From positions 1,259,501-1,323,500 of the forward strand of contig NC_087390.1 of assembly GCF_963675165.1 (NCBI RefSeq): 64,000 nt of DNA. Reading direction: 5' to 3'. Shown in pieces: positions 38,444 through 50,691 of the stretch. Each line of letters begins with the position of its first letter. The first letter of the stretch is position 1. Origin of the DNA: Halichondria panicea. Its lineage: Eukaryota; Porifera; Demospongiae; Suberitida; Halichondriidae. The notes under the pieces were generated by a model. That model worked only from the letters and a program-made list of their open reading frames with translations. It did no database searches and had not been told where the DNA came from. A program made the position numbers and the translations under genes.

Positions 38444-41178
38444 ATGGCAACTCAGAGTATCTCCTCTTCTCGCCAGGCGATATTCGCTCAAGAAAAGCTT
38501 GAAAGAATATATCTACAAACTTATGGATACCTTAGACCGTACAAAGGTGCTATAGAGCTAGCTCAAGAAGTCCTTGTGTGGAAGAAACCGATTGCGTCAG
38601 CTCTGCTCTACATTGTCGTACATTGGATGTTTGTGTAAGCACATGTGCTGTGTGGTACTCGACACAGAAGTATGTCCCACTACCTTGTCCGTGTGGGTAG
38701 TGTCCACACTCCATAGTGTTACCAAGGGCATGTAAAAAAAGAGAGGGCAGATAGTCACTTGCATGCCCTTCTTCTTTTATACGCCCTTGGTGTTACTGTA
38801 CATTTACCTCCCTTGTATACTTAAAGGTACTGGGCTACAGATAGGTTAAGCTGTGTAATACCGTACTGTCTAAATCTTGTTATCGTACTTTTCAGCCTTT
38901 ATGTCAAGTCATCTTCTACTCTGATTACTGCTACTGGCAACTTTATCTTCTGGGGGTTGCTAGGTGACGTGCTATATATGGAGGGCCGCATCCAAGGATG
39001 GATTCCACAGTGGTAACGATGGCAACACTGCCGAGAGGCGAGGGGGGCGTCAGGAAAGTGTGGGTGTGGCTCCAAGACTAGAGAGTGCACTGATGCAGAG
39101 CCTTAAACCAAGAGGGTAAATTCAATTTCTATCTGTCTGCTAGTATGCTATGCATGAAAAATATTGCTTAGAGTCCTCACACACTTTTTTGTAGATAAGC
39201 TACATGTAGTCAATTTTGAGCATGGTATCCAAATTAAGAATTTGAAGTCAATAATGATCTACTGAAGCCTAGGGTTGTGTGTGTATAATTTTATAAGCTA
39301 ATTCCGCTCTATTTGCAGACCTGGAGAGTGTCCACCTTTTGAGGTGATATGTGTGTGGGTGGCGGAGGCTGTTATGTGGGTGGACAACATCTGGCTAGCC
39401 CTACGTCACTGGAGTCTTCACGAGCCTATCTTTGTGAGTCAAGAATCGTACCATAATGAGAAGGAGTCTTCTGAAAGTTGTAGAGTATATACATGTATAT
39501 AGCCTCTCAATCTAGTGCCTGTTTTGATAAAATTAGAAGTTATAGACCGTTCCAAATTTTGAGATTTCAGCATACTATCTAAAAAAGCTCCTTCTAAGCT
39601 TTCAGAAAATCAGAAATTGGGCCATCTTTATAAGAAATAGAAACTTACACACATGTTGAAAACTTTTATTTATTACGGTACAGCGTCTACATTAGGAATC
39701 ATTGCAAGGGGGAAAGCACCTACATTATTATAGAAACAACATTCAAGATATTCCGTTGCAATGCCCCCCTTCACTCTACAGTTCACCATTGCCCTGGCCT
39801 TGCCTGGTCTGTTCCTGTCTCTGCTGGGCAAGTACATACCATACACAGGGTGAGATATCTTAATTCTTCACTATGGTTTAGAGAGCTTCATGTTGCCTGG
39901 TTCACATGAAAATGTGTATCCAATAGTCTCATTCAGGCCCTATCATTTTCAGTGAGTAGTCCTACTCTAGAGGCTGCTAGTCCTCATAGTTATTGGCTTG
40001 TTAAATGGTAATCTCCATAAAAAATTTGATTTTACGACAGATACCCCCAAATTGACTATTACTATAGGGTGACACACAAAATGTCATGAGGCAAGCGTAA
40101 GCGTTTGAGTCCATAATCGATAACAGAGTCCATAATCGATAACAGAGTCTATAATCGATAACAGAGTCTAATTACACCATGATGGCCCATGGCCATGCAG
40201 TTGCTCTCGATTTTATTCTGTTGTGCTTGTTTTACAATAGTCATATGGGACCCAGGAATTCTCATGCACATATTTGGCATGCAATGGTAGATTCTAGCTA
40301 AGGCAGCCTGTGAACAATCCTTAATGAAACACAATTTCTTAGCATGTAAGCTGTTGTGACCTCCTGCAGGCGTGCCTGTGTGACCTCAGGCTCAAGAAGT
40401 CTGCATCTGAGCTGCTCTGATGTGCTGCAGCCATGCCTGTGGCCTCACAAGTCTCTGTATCTTGTCTGAGCTTCATTGCAGAGTGTAGCTAGCCCATGCT
40501 CAGCAATTCACGTACAAGTTGGTAAAGGGTCATGAGTACAAAAAACAAATATCATGACCGTTTGCACACGGATGCAATGTTGAGCACTAGGTAGGGCCTC
40601 GCTTCACTCGTCCCAAATACTACTATCCATATTGTACCAACATAGCTAGCCTTAGGTTCAACAGTTACTTATAATTATGCATCGGTGTGTGCATGCGCAA
40701 ACAAGGTATACGGTAGTGTGTATGTGTGTCTGTGTAGACTGCTACAGTTGCTCAGGGATGAAAGAAGTGCTCTATAGGCTTCTAGTCCGGTTTTCTTAGA
40801 TATCAATTTGTAGATTTACAAAATAATGCTTTGTTCTTGAGTTATAGCTAGGTTTGCTTACTTGAAATGCCTTATAAGCCTTTTCAGAACAGTGCATACA
40901 AAAACTTGTCCATGTACTCTACTTAGTAGTTAGCTCTGCACTAGAATGCTAGCTATTGGTAGCTGCAAGAGCTGCAAGGCTGCACTTACATGTAGCTGCT
41001 TCATGCAGCAGCCATTAATTGTATGGACTTTGAAATTTGATTTTCTTTTTAGCAACGATCATGGTCGATCAATGTAAATTTACTAGCTACATGTAGATGT
41101 AGTAGCTCATGTCTGTCATATAGCTTTGGTGCCTCCATTGAGGCATCAGCACCCGCGGTTCTTTCATTATAGTCCCCC

Positions 41179-41225
<47 letters not shown>

Positions 41226-43036
41226 ACACACACACACCCCTCCCACACACACACAGTGATGGTCCTGCTAGTGTCCCCGTACGTGGAGCACCACTGTCTA
41301 CGAGAGAGAACCCTCACTTACCTCTCTAAACAGTACCCCTGGGTGCTCAGGAAGGCTACCTCAATGTGGGTCTTCATCAAGACTATCAGTAAGTCAAACA
41401 TCTTTGTGTGCTACTCGACTAGAGTCGTGGAGGTACATGTACAGTACCCATCAATAAAAAGTTCCCTTTCCGTTTGCGTAAAACGCACCGTTCCTGTTTA
41501 AACGCATAAAAAAACCGCATAATAAACGCATTGTATTATGCAAAACGCTACCGTTTTCACGCATGTGCAGAAAAATTGCTGAGTAAGCAGATTCGTTAAC
41601 TTGTGATCGTGCGTACAGTGTAGCAGTAGCTAGCTAGCTAGCTAGCTTGTGTACTACAGTATAGCTGATTGTCTAACGCTTTAATCCTCTTAGTTAGCTT
41701 ATAGATGCTATTTTGCAACAGTGCACCGTTTCCCCAGTTGTTCTCGGTCTCGCATCAGCCCCAAGACTAAGTTGCCCTCCATGCAAGTTATTTGTGACCT
41801 GGAATGACCGTTTTTAAAGACCATCGTCTCTTCTCCAGTATGTCTGACTGCGTACTTTATAATAACTAGCTAGCTAGCTAGCTCATTGTACTATAAATCA
41901 TACAGTATCATTGTGTAAGTAATTCAATTTTTCATGATGACGTCACCGTTTTAATTTATAATGAGAAATTGGTCGTGTTCTGCATCCAGTTTAACGCTAC
42001 CGTTTATACATGCGTTTTAGAAACGGAACGGGAACTTTTTATTGATGTATACTGTATATGGATGAATTATGAATTTATCGAGGTGCTTTGATTTCAGGCG
42101 TAATGGCCAACAGTTTGTTCCTCAAAGATGTCCATTATAAAGAAGCCCTAATTTTGTAGCCTAGTTCATTGTATCCCATGTGTACATGTGTACAGGGGGA
42201 TGGTAAAGAACTACAGTGTAGTTACACATACAGTATAATTATAAGAGATTTTAACTTTGTGTCCTTACTGTTTGTTATGATAATATTATAACTACATGAT
42301 TGTACAGTTTTTGTTTACTGACAAAACACTAGTAGTGTGATTATAATCCTAGATTTATTTTTGTGTGGTGCTGAATTAAGAGGTTGCTGCATGTACCAGG
42401 ATGACTATGAATCCACTCATGCTATGGACAGTATGACATCACAACATTTTCACTATCTGTGTGTCTCCATGCATACACAGGTTGCCCTCTCCCGCAAGCC
42501 TCCCCACATCCAGTCAGCACATAGGGTCAGTGGACTCATGCTCGCCAACCACACCAGCATGGCATCAGTGAGTGTTCAATATGTTACTTGTGTCGTACAA
42601 ACTTGGCCTTGGTAGATTATGCGTTTCCCCTTGTGTTGGATATTTTGCTTACATGTGATCATGGTTGTGGGTGGCCTATAGACACCCGGGAATGAATACA
42701 TATAGGTGTAAGTGAATAGTTAATTCATAGGAATACAAATTGAAGAATGTGGGTGCGTAAAGCGCATGACCAACAGGTGTTCAATTTAAGCTATTCATCT
42801 GTTATTCCCACATAATAAATATTGATTTCAACCATCACCCAACTGTACACACCAAACCCTCCCACTGTTGCCATGGTTGTATTCACAGGGAAATGTGACA
42901 GTGTAGCCACAATTGTACTATATCTGCTATCATTCTACCAATGTAATTTTAAAATGGACTGAGGGACACTTTCCATTGACATTATTTAGTCTTTAAATTC
43001 AAAGTTCCACTGTATAGTGAGTGTTGCACGCGCACA

Positions 43037-43124
<88 letters not shown>

Positions 43125-44118
43125 GTTGTTTGCAGCCAGTTGTGGACAGCTTGACAAGCTGAGAAAGATTTCTCGGATTAATTCAAGAAATAGCTGGATA
43201 AATCACGAAAGGTAGTCCAAGAGGTCATCGTAATTTAAAGATCTGCATGTAATGAAGTTAATATAGTTATCGCCAATGCATAGTGACCACCTTTATCTGC
43301 TCTCCCTACCCACTAAGATTTATTATTTATTTCCTGAGTCTTTTACCATCCCCTATCCTTATTTTAACTTCTGCTCCCTATTACCCGAGGCGCGCGTGGG
43401 CGGCCACGGGTATAGTAGTTTGTTTGGTTTCTCTGTTGGTTTGTCTGTTTGTAATGTTAGGGTCTGCTCACCTGGCTGCCACAGCACTGCATTTATAGCA
43501 TGGATAGCCTTCACACAATAAGTTATTAGTTTTAACAATAGTAGATTTCGATGTTAGAGCTTTGTTGTCGAATCAAAGCGAGCATAAATTAAGAAGCTTG
43601 AACTTGCACGTTGGCAGCTAGCTAGCTACCGTATAGCGGGTATATTTCGAGGGTATAAATGTTCGCGGTTTTCGCGGATTGAGCCTGTATCGCGAAAATT
43701 TATACCCACGAAAATTTATGAATAGTAGGCGTGTTCAGTATTATGGATTCTAGGCTAACAGTGTGGGGTACAGCTGCATGTTGATGTGCGCATGCACCAA
43801 AAGGCTGGAACTCAGACCACGAAAATAAAATCCGCGAAATCCTTTGTAGAGGTCCATCCGCGAAAATTTATACCCTCGAAATATACCCGCTATACGGTAA
43901 CTCGAATAAAGGCTTTATTCAAGGTATACCTTCCGTATTTACAGCTGAAGTGATCCCGTACCAAAAACAGTGGAAAAGGGTCACTACAATAGAAAGCTAG
44001 AATTGTGACTTGTTTGTTGCTCTGTTAGCTGACTCCAAGATCCCAGGAGTCATATCATACTTCTCTGAGACTCCAGGCATCTTTGCTGTGATCATAGTCC
44101 ACTGTGCATGCCTCATGT
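38444..44118 (+). CDS. reticulon-homology ER protein, FAM134/RETREG-like (partial model)
   Basis: Exons seen: 38444-38634 (ATG at 38444, in-frame alternative at 38414; [23 protein letters not shown] then a hydrophobic segment), from 38896 (hydrophobic hairpin), about 39040-39117 ([12 protein letters not shown]), 39319-39433 ([19 protein letters not shown]), 39782-39849 ([17 protein letters not shown]), 41255-41388 ([13 protein letters not shown]) and 44027-44118 (stop 44116). Paired long hydrophobic hairpins with LLGKYIP recall the reticulon-homology domain of FAM134 ER-phagy receptors or ARL6IP1. No LIR motif is seen in the parts read. The frame does not carry cleanly from 38896 to 39040, nor between 39849 and 41255, so there are unread exons, or it is damaged. 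The last intron contains gamma-tubulin shards. Confidence 0.5.
40106..40168 (+). repeat. about 22-bp tandem repeat, three units
   Basis: Units of the form GAGTCCATAATCGATAACA are repeated three times in an intron of the reticulon-like gene. The third has one substitution. Confidence 0.85.
40820..41035. repeat. dispersed repeat, inverted copy at 46310-46500
   Basis: The stretch with TACTTAGTAGTTAGCTCTGCACTAG and the flanking 150 nt recurs in opposite orientation at about 46310-46500, and a third partial copy is at about 57205-57265. No protein is encoded. Confidence 0.6.
41178..41254 (+). repeat. CA microsatellite abutting an exon acceptor
   Basis: The (CA)n tract ends in CACACACAG immediately before the reticulon-like exon at 41255. 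Confidence 0.85.
41442..42054. mobile_element. about 610-bp MITE, CAGTAYMCATCAATAAAAAG ends
   Basis: The left end CAGTACCCATCAATAAAAAG and the complement of the right end, CAGTATACATCAATAAAAAG, match for about 40 nt through GTTCC and CCGTTT. The interior has GCTAGCTAGCTAGC tracts at 41630 and 41865. It lies in the last intron of the reticulon-like gene. Confidence 0.75.
42481..43236 (+). pseudogene. gamma-tubulin shard A (exons 11-12)
   Basis: Exon 11 (42481-42567) is intact with both splice sites. Exon 12 (from about 43125, after a CA tract at 43028-43118) keeps [14 protein letters not shown] and then loses the middle of the exon. It lies inside the last intron of the reticulon-like gene. 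Confidence 0.8.
43627..43899. mobile_element. 273-bp palindromic MITE, TACCGTATAGCGGG ends
   Basis: TACCGTATAGCGGGTATATT on the left is matched by the complement of AATATACCCGCTATACGGTA on the right. The arms continue through CGAGGGTATAAAT. The TA at each end may be the target duplication. Confidence 0.85.
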
Positions 44119-44378
44119 AGATCTACCACTAAAACTCTGTTCTCACAGCATGCCTCTAGTCTGGTTTAGTTTTATTACTCCTGAGTTGCTGTGCTAGACA
44201 GCTCAGTCATACATTACTACATGCACTGCATTATATCGCTCTACTGGTTTCTTTATTATCATGTCACCAGCCGAGGGTTTGCACTTTAGTGCTCTAGTTA
44301 AGAGCCTGTTTGGGAGGCCAATCATCTTGATCCCCTCACTGTACAATTACCAATTCACCCCCCCCCCCCCCCTCCCGG

Positions 44379-45281
44379 CCTAAGAACGTGATGATGTCGG
44401 CACCCAAGGATCATCACCACAACCATTGCTACATCTCCATCCTAAACATCATCCAAGGAGAGTATAATTATGGAGACAGCTGGGCCTGCTTATTTTCTGC
44501 GCATGCACTGGCACTGCTGTTATCACTTAAGCAAGGCGTGATCTATCTATTCGATTATCAGGCATATTTAGGCGACCCTCTGGAACCAAGGTGTCCGGAT
44601 AATCAAGGTTCTACTGTAGTAGTATAAATATAATTGTACGTATTATAGTGCTAAAGTAAGAAATTGCTGCATTTTATTGTACAAGGGGATGACTTAATCC
44701 ACTCATGATGACATCACAACATTTCATTCTCTGTGCGTACAGGTTGCCCTCTCCCGCAAGCCTCCCCACATCCAGTCAGCTTATAGGGTCAGTGGACTCA
44801 TGCTCGCCAACCACACCAGCATGGCCTCAGTGAGTGTTCAATATGTTACTTGTGTCTTACAAACTTGGCCTTAGTAAATTATGCGTTTCCCCCTTGTGTT
44901 GGATATTTTGCTTACATGTGATCATGGTTGTGGGTGGCCTATAGACACCCGGGAATGAATACATATAGGTGTAAGTGAATAGTTAATTCATAGGAATACA
45001 AATTGAAGAATGTGGGTTCGTAAAGCGCATGACCAACAGGTGTTCAATTTAAGCTATTCATCTGTTATTCCCACATAATAAATATTGATTTCAACCATCA
45101 CCCAACACCCATGGTTGTATTCACAGGGAAATGTGACAGTGTAGCCACAATTGTACTATATCTGCTATCATTCTACCAATGTAATTTTTAAAATGGACTG
45201 AGGGACACTTTCCATTGACATTATTTAGTCTTTAAATTCAAAGTTCCACTGTATAGTGAGTGTTGCACGCGCACACGCACG

Positions 45282-45348
<67 letters not shown>

Positions 45349-45460
45349 GTTTGGTTGTTTGCAGCCAGTTGTGGACAGCTTGACAAGCTGAGAAAGATTT
45401 CTCAGATTAATTCAAGAAATAGCTGGATGACTCACGAAGGATAGTCCAAGAGGTCACCGT
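44379..45460 (+). pseudogene. gamma-tubulin shard B (exons 10 partial, 11, 12 partial)
   Basis: The exon 10 part (44379-44462) has the acceptor CAG changed to CGG and stops at IIQGE, where a pogo-like element begins. Exon 11 (44743-44829) is intact. Exon 12 starts at about 45353 after a CA tract (45270-45347) and is truncated as in shard A. The 44740-45580 stretch is a near-identical repeat of 42480-43410. Confidence 0.8.
44462..44622. mobile_element. right half of a pogo-like MITE
   Basis: This matches the element at 19690-19953 in its inner part (GCGTGATCTATCTATTCGATTATC) and ends GGATAATCAAGGTTCTACTG, the complement of a pogo-type terminus. It is fused to the broken gamma-tubulin exon 10 shard. 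Confidence 0.6.
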
Positions 45461-46111
45461 AATTTAAAGATCTGCATGTAATGAAGTTAATATAGTTATC
45501 GCCAATGCATAGTGACCACCTTTATCTGCTCTCCCTACCCACTAAGATTTATTATTTTTTTTACTCGAGGCGCGCGTGGGCGGCCACAGGTATAGTAGTC
45601 TGTTATATTCAACATGTGTTGTTAGCACAGTTGGCCTTAGCAGATTATGCGGTTCTCCCTTGCACATGCATTATACATGTGATCATGGTTGCGGGTGGCC
45701 TGTACACACTTGGAAAGTTGATTCATAGGAAAAGAATGTGGGTTCATAAAGCGCATGACCAACAGGTGTTCAATTTAAGCTATTCATCTGTTATTCCCAC
45801 ATAATAATGATCACCCAACACCCATGCATGGTTGTATTCACAGGGAAATGTGACAGTAGCCACAATTGTACTATATTATCTGCTATTTCTACCAGTGTAA
45901 TTTTTATGAAATGGAAATGGATTTGACGCACCTCATGCAGTAACAGGACACTTTCCATTGACATTATTTGGTCTTTAAGTTCAAAGTTCCACTGTAGTGA
46001 GTTGAGTATATAGTGTTGCACTTCGCACCCATGCACCCATGCACCCATGCACCCATGCATAAGTTGAAATGTATAGCCCTAAACCAACCCCCCCCCACCA
46101 CCCACACACTA

Positions 46112-46237
46112 GTTGCAGCCAGCTTGATGACTCACGGACGGTGGTCCAAGAGGTCATTGATGAGTACAGAGCCTCCACTGAACCTGACTACATCACCAGG
46201 GGAACATCAATAGGACTCGTAAGATTATCACTATTGT
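46112..46237 (+). pseudogene. gamma-tubulin shard C (3' part of exon 12)
   Basis: Reads LDDSRTVVQEVIDEYRAST followed by EPDYITRGTSIGL, i.e. the last 40 codons of exon 12. It is preceded by four ACCCATGC units (46027-46058). Confidence 0.8.
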
Positions 46238-47120
46238 TCTACAAATTCGAGTTCTCAATTATTTTATATTCCATCCCACTCGAGCTACGCAAAAAGTATA
46301 CAAAGTCTAAAATTAATGGCTGCATGCATGCTGCATCAGTGTACTAGTACAGAGCTAACTACTAAGTAGAGTAGCAACACTCCATGGACAAGTTTTTCTA
46401 CGCAATCTTCTGAAAAGGCTGCAATGGCATTCCAAGTAAACAAAACTAGGCATAACTAACTCACTCGAGAACCAAGCATTATTTTGCAAATCCACAGAAT
46501 TAAGAAAATATGGCTGGAAACCTACATGTTTATATATCCACTGTCTCAATAGCAGTTAAAGCAGTCGCTGTCCATGAAAGTGTCTAGTTTGCTCAAACAC
46601 TTATTTTTGCGTCCACATGCATGCATACACTATAAATACTCAGCATCAGATGCCAACCATGAAAATAATCTTAAGTGCATGAGCATTCCGTTTAAGCTAG
46701 ATATACCTTTTACACATACACCAATTACTCTATCTCTGCGCACTGCGCACGCACAGGGTAATTATGATGTGTCACAGCAATTATAACTTCTTTTCCATGC
46801 AGAGTGCATGGTGCCACGCCCCAAGATTCTGCTATGACTTACAAAATGAATATTTCTACTACAAAGTTATAACTCTTGTCTAATCTTATTGTTTGAGTGC
46901 ATTCAGCTTTCACATCGCTGTATGTGACTATAGACAATACTGTATACAAATGTAACTGCATGCACATCATTAGTTTTGATTAATATAAAATACTAGTAAT
47001 TTACACGTTCAGAGAAACATCTTTTATAATTATATTAAAGAGTCCAACCTGTAATAAGTATGCGGTATATCAGTTATTAATGGGCATGCATAGAATTATA
47101 TGGCTGTAAATGTACATGCA
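46238..47120. other. intergenic
   Basis: No gene is seen. It includes the inverted copy (46310-46500) of the repeat at 40820. The last part (about 47120-47219) is the 3' flank of the GTPase gene, shared with the EHD-type gene. Confidence 0.45.
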
Positions 47121-47219
47121 TGCATACATTGTGTGGTACACAAAATAATTCTCCTATAATTAACACGCACAATTAAATTATAATAAGTCACTTAAAAGTA
47201 CAGTTTGGTTAATGTTAGC

Positions 47220-49450
47220 GTCTGCGCCAGCGTCCTTTGGATGGCTTTGGTTTTTTGGGAGCTATAAAATAAGAAATAAACAGTGAATATACACGGATGT
47301 CAGTTCAAAAACAACTTGTCGGTATTATCACAATCCCATGCATGCACTTACCAGGCTTCTTGATTGATGATGATGCCTCTTCATGTGCCCTTTTTTTCCC
47401 GGCAGGAGACACTGAGTTACGAAGTTTTCTATCAGCATCCATAAGTGCTTGGAATGCATTCTTGAATTTCGTAATTTCTTTCTTGGAATTTTGAAGATCT
47501 TCCTCTGTTACTTCTAGCTCGTTCTTTTTCAATTGAATTGGCTCTTTTGATAGCTTCTGTAGCTCACACATAAGTGCTTGAGATAACTTGCTAGTTACAT
47601 CTTCCAAGATCTCCCGTAGAGAAGTCTGAACATGCTTTGAACAAAATTCAGCAAGCTGTTTAAATGATGTATTAAGGCTCTCAAAATCTATTTCAAACAC
47701 CTTTTCGTCGTAATTAACCACCTTAGAATATTCGATTGTCGCAGAAGAAAAGACTAAACACCGGAATTCCATGCTCGCTGTTATGTGTTTCTGCCTTTTC
47801 CTCGTGGAAGGTCTGATAGCAGGTCGAATAGCTTCATCACTGATAGCTGTGCATTTCACAAAGTCTGGTTGCTTGACAGATGGAAATACAAGGGTGTCTA
47901 GTAGTTTGTTTGGATCCACACCATTAAAGTCAAGGAGGTCAGTGAGCTGGTGTATGACTAAATCTTGCTGGAGACCTTTTAGCATCGATTTAAATTTTAT
48001 GGATAAGATCTCTTTCATTTCTGCAATACCAACAATGCAAGTGTTGTTGACCTTGTCTTCTGCGCTTTTAAGCATGGTTTGTCGAGTACGCTCTACACAC
48101 TGCAATACATATTGTTCATTATCATGCTCTTTTTTGAGACTTATTGAATTGAAGAAAGCTTGTGTGCTGATATCATTCACAAGTTTTGAAGTAATTGTAT
48201 TCAATTTAAAAGCAAAAGATTGAGCTACCATTTTTGGGAAAGAAGTTTTAAACTCGCAAGTGTTTTGTAAAAATTGACTAACTGTTTTCACCTGAGCTCT
48301 TTGTTCCTCTACACTTTTCTCCTTTCCTTGTATATCAAGTTCTTGTTTTTTCTGGGTAATGGCTGCTTCCATCTTTGAAATTTCCCCACGACAATCGTCC
48401 ACAGCACTCTCCAAAAGAATTTCGGAACCATTAACACAGAGTGCCCACTGAAGCTTTGTTTTAACTTCTTGGAATCCACTAAATTTCTCAAGAACCTCAG
48501 CTAGTTTCTTTACATTTTCTTTTGTGTACTTTTCCAAAGAACCAACGGTATCACATTCGGGTGTTAATCGTAAATCATAATACTTTTTGCCATACATGTC
48601 TTTGGTTACAGCAGAAGGATCTCGTAGCCATTTTTGTGCTTCTTGTGCAAATGTAGCGCTAAAGCATACCGTTTGCTCTATTGATATTCCAATTTGCTCA
48701 GCCATTTCCATTTGAAGTTTTTCAGGAGTCCAGGAAAATTTATTCCCATCATAGCACAGGTCGTATTTGTTGATGAGCACTAGTATTCTGTTTTGTTTTT
48801 CCATCAGGCCAGGATGCAATGTTTTTATACCCTCAACAAGCTCTGTCACTGCACCCTTAGATACATCATCGGCACTGACAACAAGTATGATGGCTGCTAG
48901 GCTTTTTAAAGCTGTTTTTGCTGCAGCAGTTGTTTTCTGACTTGTAAATGTATCACTGGTGCCAGGCATTTCAAGGATTTCAGGAGCAAAAGTTTGTTTA
49001 ATCTCTGATAAAATAGCAACAGGTGCATAGAGAATGAGTTCTGAGTAGTGAATGTCCTTATCGCAATCATCGATATTCAGTTTCTCAATAAATGATTGAA
49101 CAGATTCAACGCCTGATGCAAGACGAACTAAGCCATCACTATATTTTTGTCTTCCAACAAGTTCTCCATTTGGAAGTTTTGGATGGTGTACAATTCGGAT
49201 TGAGCTATCCGTCTGCCTTCGAAACGATGGTGGAAAAAAAGGCGAGCCTATAAAGGAATTAGCAGTTGTGCTTTTGCCAGCATTAGTTAAGCCAACAAAT
49301 CCTATTTGGACTGTGTCAGATTCTAACGCTGAAGATATTCTTTCGAGCTCTTGAGAATGAGTGTACATTTCGAGCTTCTTGGCTATCGATATAACCGTTT
49401 TAATCACTTTGTTGGTATTCTCGACTTTCTCCTTTACTGACTCATTGCCT
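47220..49450 (-). CDS. dynamin-like GTPase exons with basic tail
   Basis: The main exon (about 49450-47352) opens in frame from the preceding CARD-like exon. It carries the P-loop GLTNAGKS (about 49293-49270), a switch Thr in RRQTDSS, a G3-like EMPGTSD where Asp of DxxG is replaced by Glu, and INKYD as G4. About 400 residues of mostly helical sequence with coiled-coil potential follow, ending AGKKRAHEEASSS. A GTAAGT donor (about 47351) leads to a last exon (about 47264-47220) ending in a Lys/Arg-rich tail and TAA. The architecture (GTPase plus long helical stalk) is that of the dynamin superfamily, but I cannot place the subfamily. The shared tail with the EHD-type gene suggests nuclear targeting or a common partner. 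It is the downstream part of the 54.7-47.2 kb locus. Confidence 0.75.
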
Positions 49451-49483
49451 GCACATAATGATGTAGTATAATGACAACAATGC

Positions 49484-49810
49484 TTAATTTAATATAAACT
49501 TACAAATTTTGAAGTGTCTATTCCGGAGAGTTATTAAGAGATCACTGTGGAGGACCTTGTTTTTTTCTAGCACAGACATAAAATCAGAATACTTATTTCT
49601 AGAGGCTTTGACACATTCTAGTATAGCTGTATACAGTCTGTTTCCCTTTTCCAATTTCGTGCCAGGTAGTGTACGTACTTCTTCCATAAGTGCTGCAGAA
49701 ATTAACCCTTTGCCATGAAGAGATTGAGCAATGTTCGATGAGTCGCTGGAGAGTCCTTTACACACTTTGATGTGACATTCCATCAGAGTGTTATAACCGT
49801 GATTAGAACC
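49484..49810 (-). CDS. CARD-like death-fold exon
   Basis: The exon follows acceptor CCTAAAG (about 49811) and ends at the donor TTTGTAAGT (about 49509), joining in phase to the GTPase exon at 49450. Core pattern: LSSDSSNIAQSLHGKGLIS then LMEEVRTL ... KGNRLYTAILECVK ... FMSVLEKN. This six-helix CARD/DED-like pattern with the closing F...L recalls domains common in sponge and cnidarian immune-type genes. Its role would be homotypic adaptor binding. Family placement is by pattern only. Confidence 0.6.
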   Translation of the reverse strand, partial: GSNHGYNTLMECHIKVCKGLSSDSSNIAQSLHGKGLISAALMEEVRTLPGTKLEKGNRLYTAILECVKASRNKYSDFMSVLEKNKVLHSDLLITLRNRHFKICKFILN

Positions 49811-49860
49811 TTTAGGCAAAAAACATAATAAAGCACGAAATCAAAAAGCACTCAAGATAC

Positions 49861-49962
49861 CTTGGCTAGTACTCTTGATCCCAACCTGTGCAACTGGAAA
49901 ATCAGGTCCCACCGCAAAGCCTGATCCAGATTCTACTGTTTGGTTGAATGGAGTGTAAACAT
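49861..49962 (-). CDS. linker exon with NQTVESG motif
   Basis: A small minus-strand exon reading NQTVESGSGFAVGPDFPVAQ, with a donor CCAAGGTATCT at 49861 joining in phase to the CARD-like exon. The same NQTVESG.G..GP.F motif occurs in the coiled-coil gene at about 28455-28425. The exact 5' border is uncertain. Confidence 0.5.
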
Positions 49963-50002
49963 ACTTCATACGATTTAAGGTTAAAGATTTTCCCAATTAT
50001 TT

Positions 50003-50452
50003 ACTTGACGTATCGATAGCAAAACATGGAATCAGTATACAGCTTTAGATGCAGTTGTATTTGGGAGTCATTACAACTATCACAATGCTGATTAACAATA
50101 CAGGATTCAATTTTCCAAGACAAAAGAGAAAGTTTCAGAAAAGCTTTGTAGTCATTATATTTTTCTCATCAATATGATTCTCGTCTCCATATTTATTGAT
50201 AATACCTTCTAGAATTTCATAATCCAAAAATGACCAAAAAGGTGTTAGCAGAAGAAAAATGTCCTCAATACTACATACTTTCTCCAGCTTATTAATAAGT
50301 TCATTGCCAGAAAGCTTTAGTGTGTCTGTTGAATATACTGATTCTAACTGGCACTGGTCTGCCACATGAGCCTTAAGATCTGATAGTTTTATCTGTCTTT
50401 CATTTAAAGATGCTCTTGTCTTGGACAACAATTTTCTAAATTTTTCGCGCAT
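50003..50452 (-). CDS. helical-domain exon, one-base frameshift
   Basis: From an ATG at 50452 it reads MREKFRKLLSKTRASL, then a helical block with LLTPFWSFLDYEILEGIIN followed by KYGDENH. The frame breaks at an A-run near 50160. One base later it continues as NDYKAFLKLSLLSWKIESC for about 40 more codons to a donor CAAGTAAAT (about 50003). The FW.FLDYEILE.II..YG block is, to my knowledge, a recurring helical module of death-fold genes in early animals. No catalytic motif. The frameshift may be a homopolymer error or a real lesion. Confidence 0.55.
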
Positions 50453-50691
50453 TTTTTTGACTCCAAAAGACAAGAGTGCTCATAGGAAGATGTACATGCC
50501 TGCATGCATGGACTCTATATAATATTATACCTCTGTGTACTTTAATATGTATTCTTTGTCTGCCAGAAAATTCTCTATGCTAAATTTTACGGGAAATATC
50601 TAATAATTTGCACAGGCCTCTTTTTCTTCATTCGAGGCCTGTGAAGGAGGCTACATCCACACAAACTAATTAAGGTGATTTACTCACTGCT

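Noticed and set aside
40350-40480. Possible CRISPR-like or regularly spaced repeats (GTGACCTC / CTGCAG motifs).
   Set aside because: Units are irregular and spacers are not unique; it is ordinary animal intronic sequence.
47771-48223. 150-codon plus-strand open frame opposite the GTPase exon.
   Set aside because: Shadow of the minus-strand coding exon.
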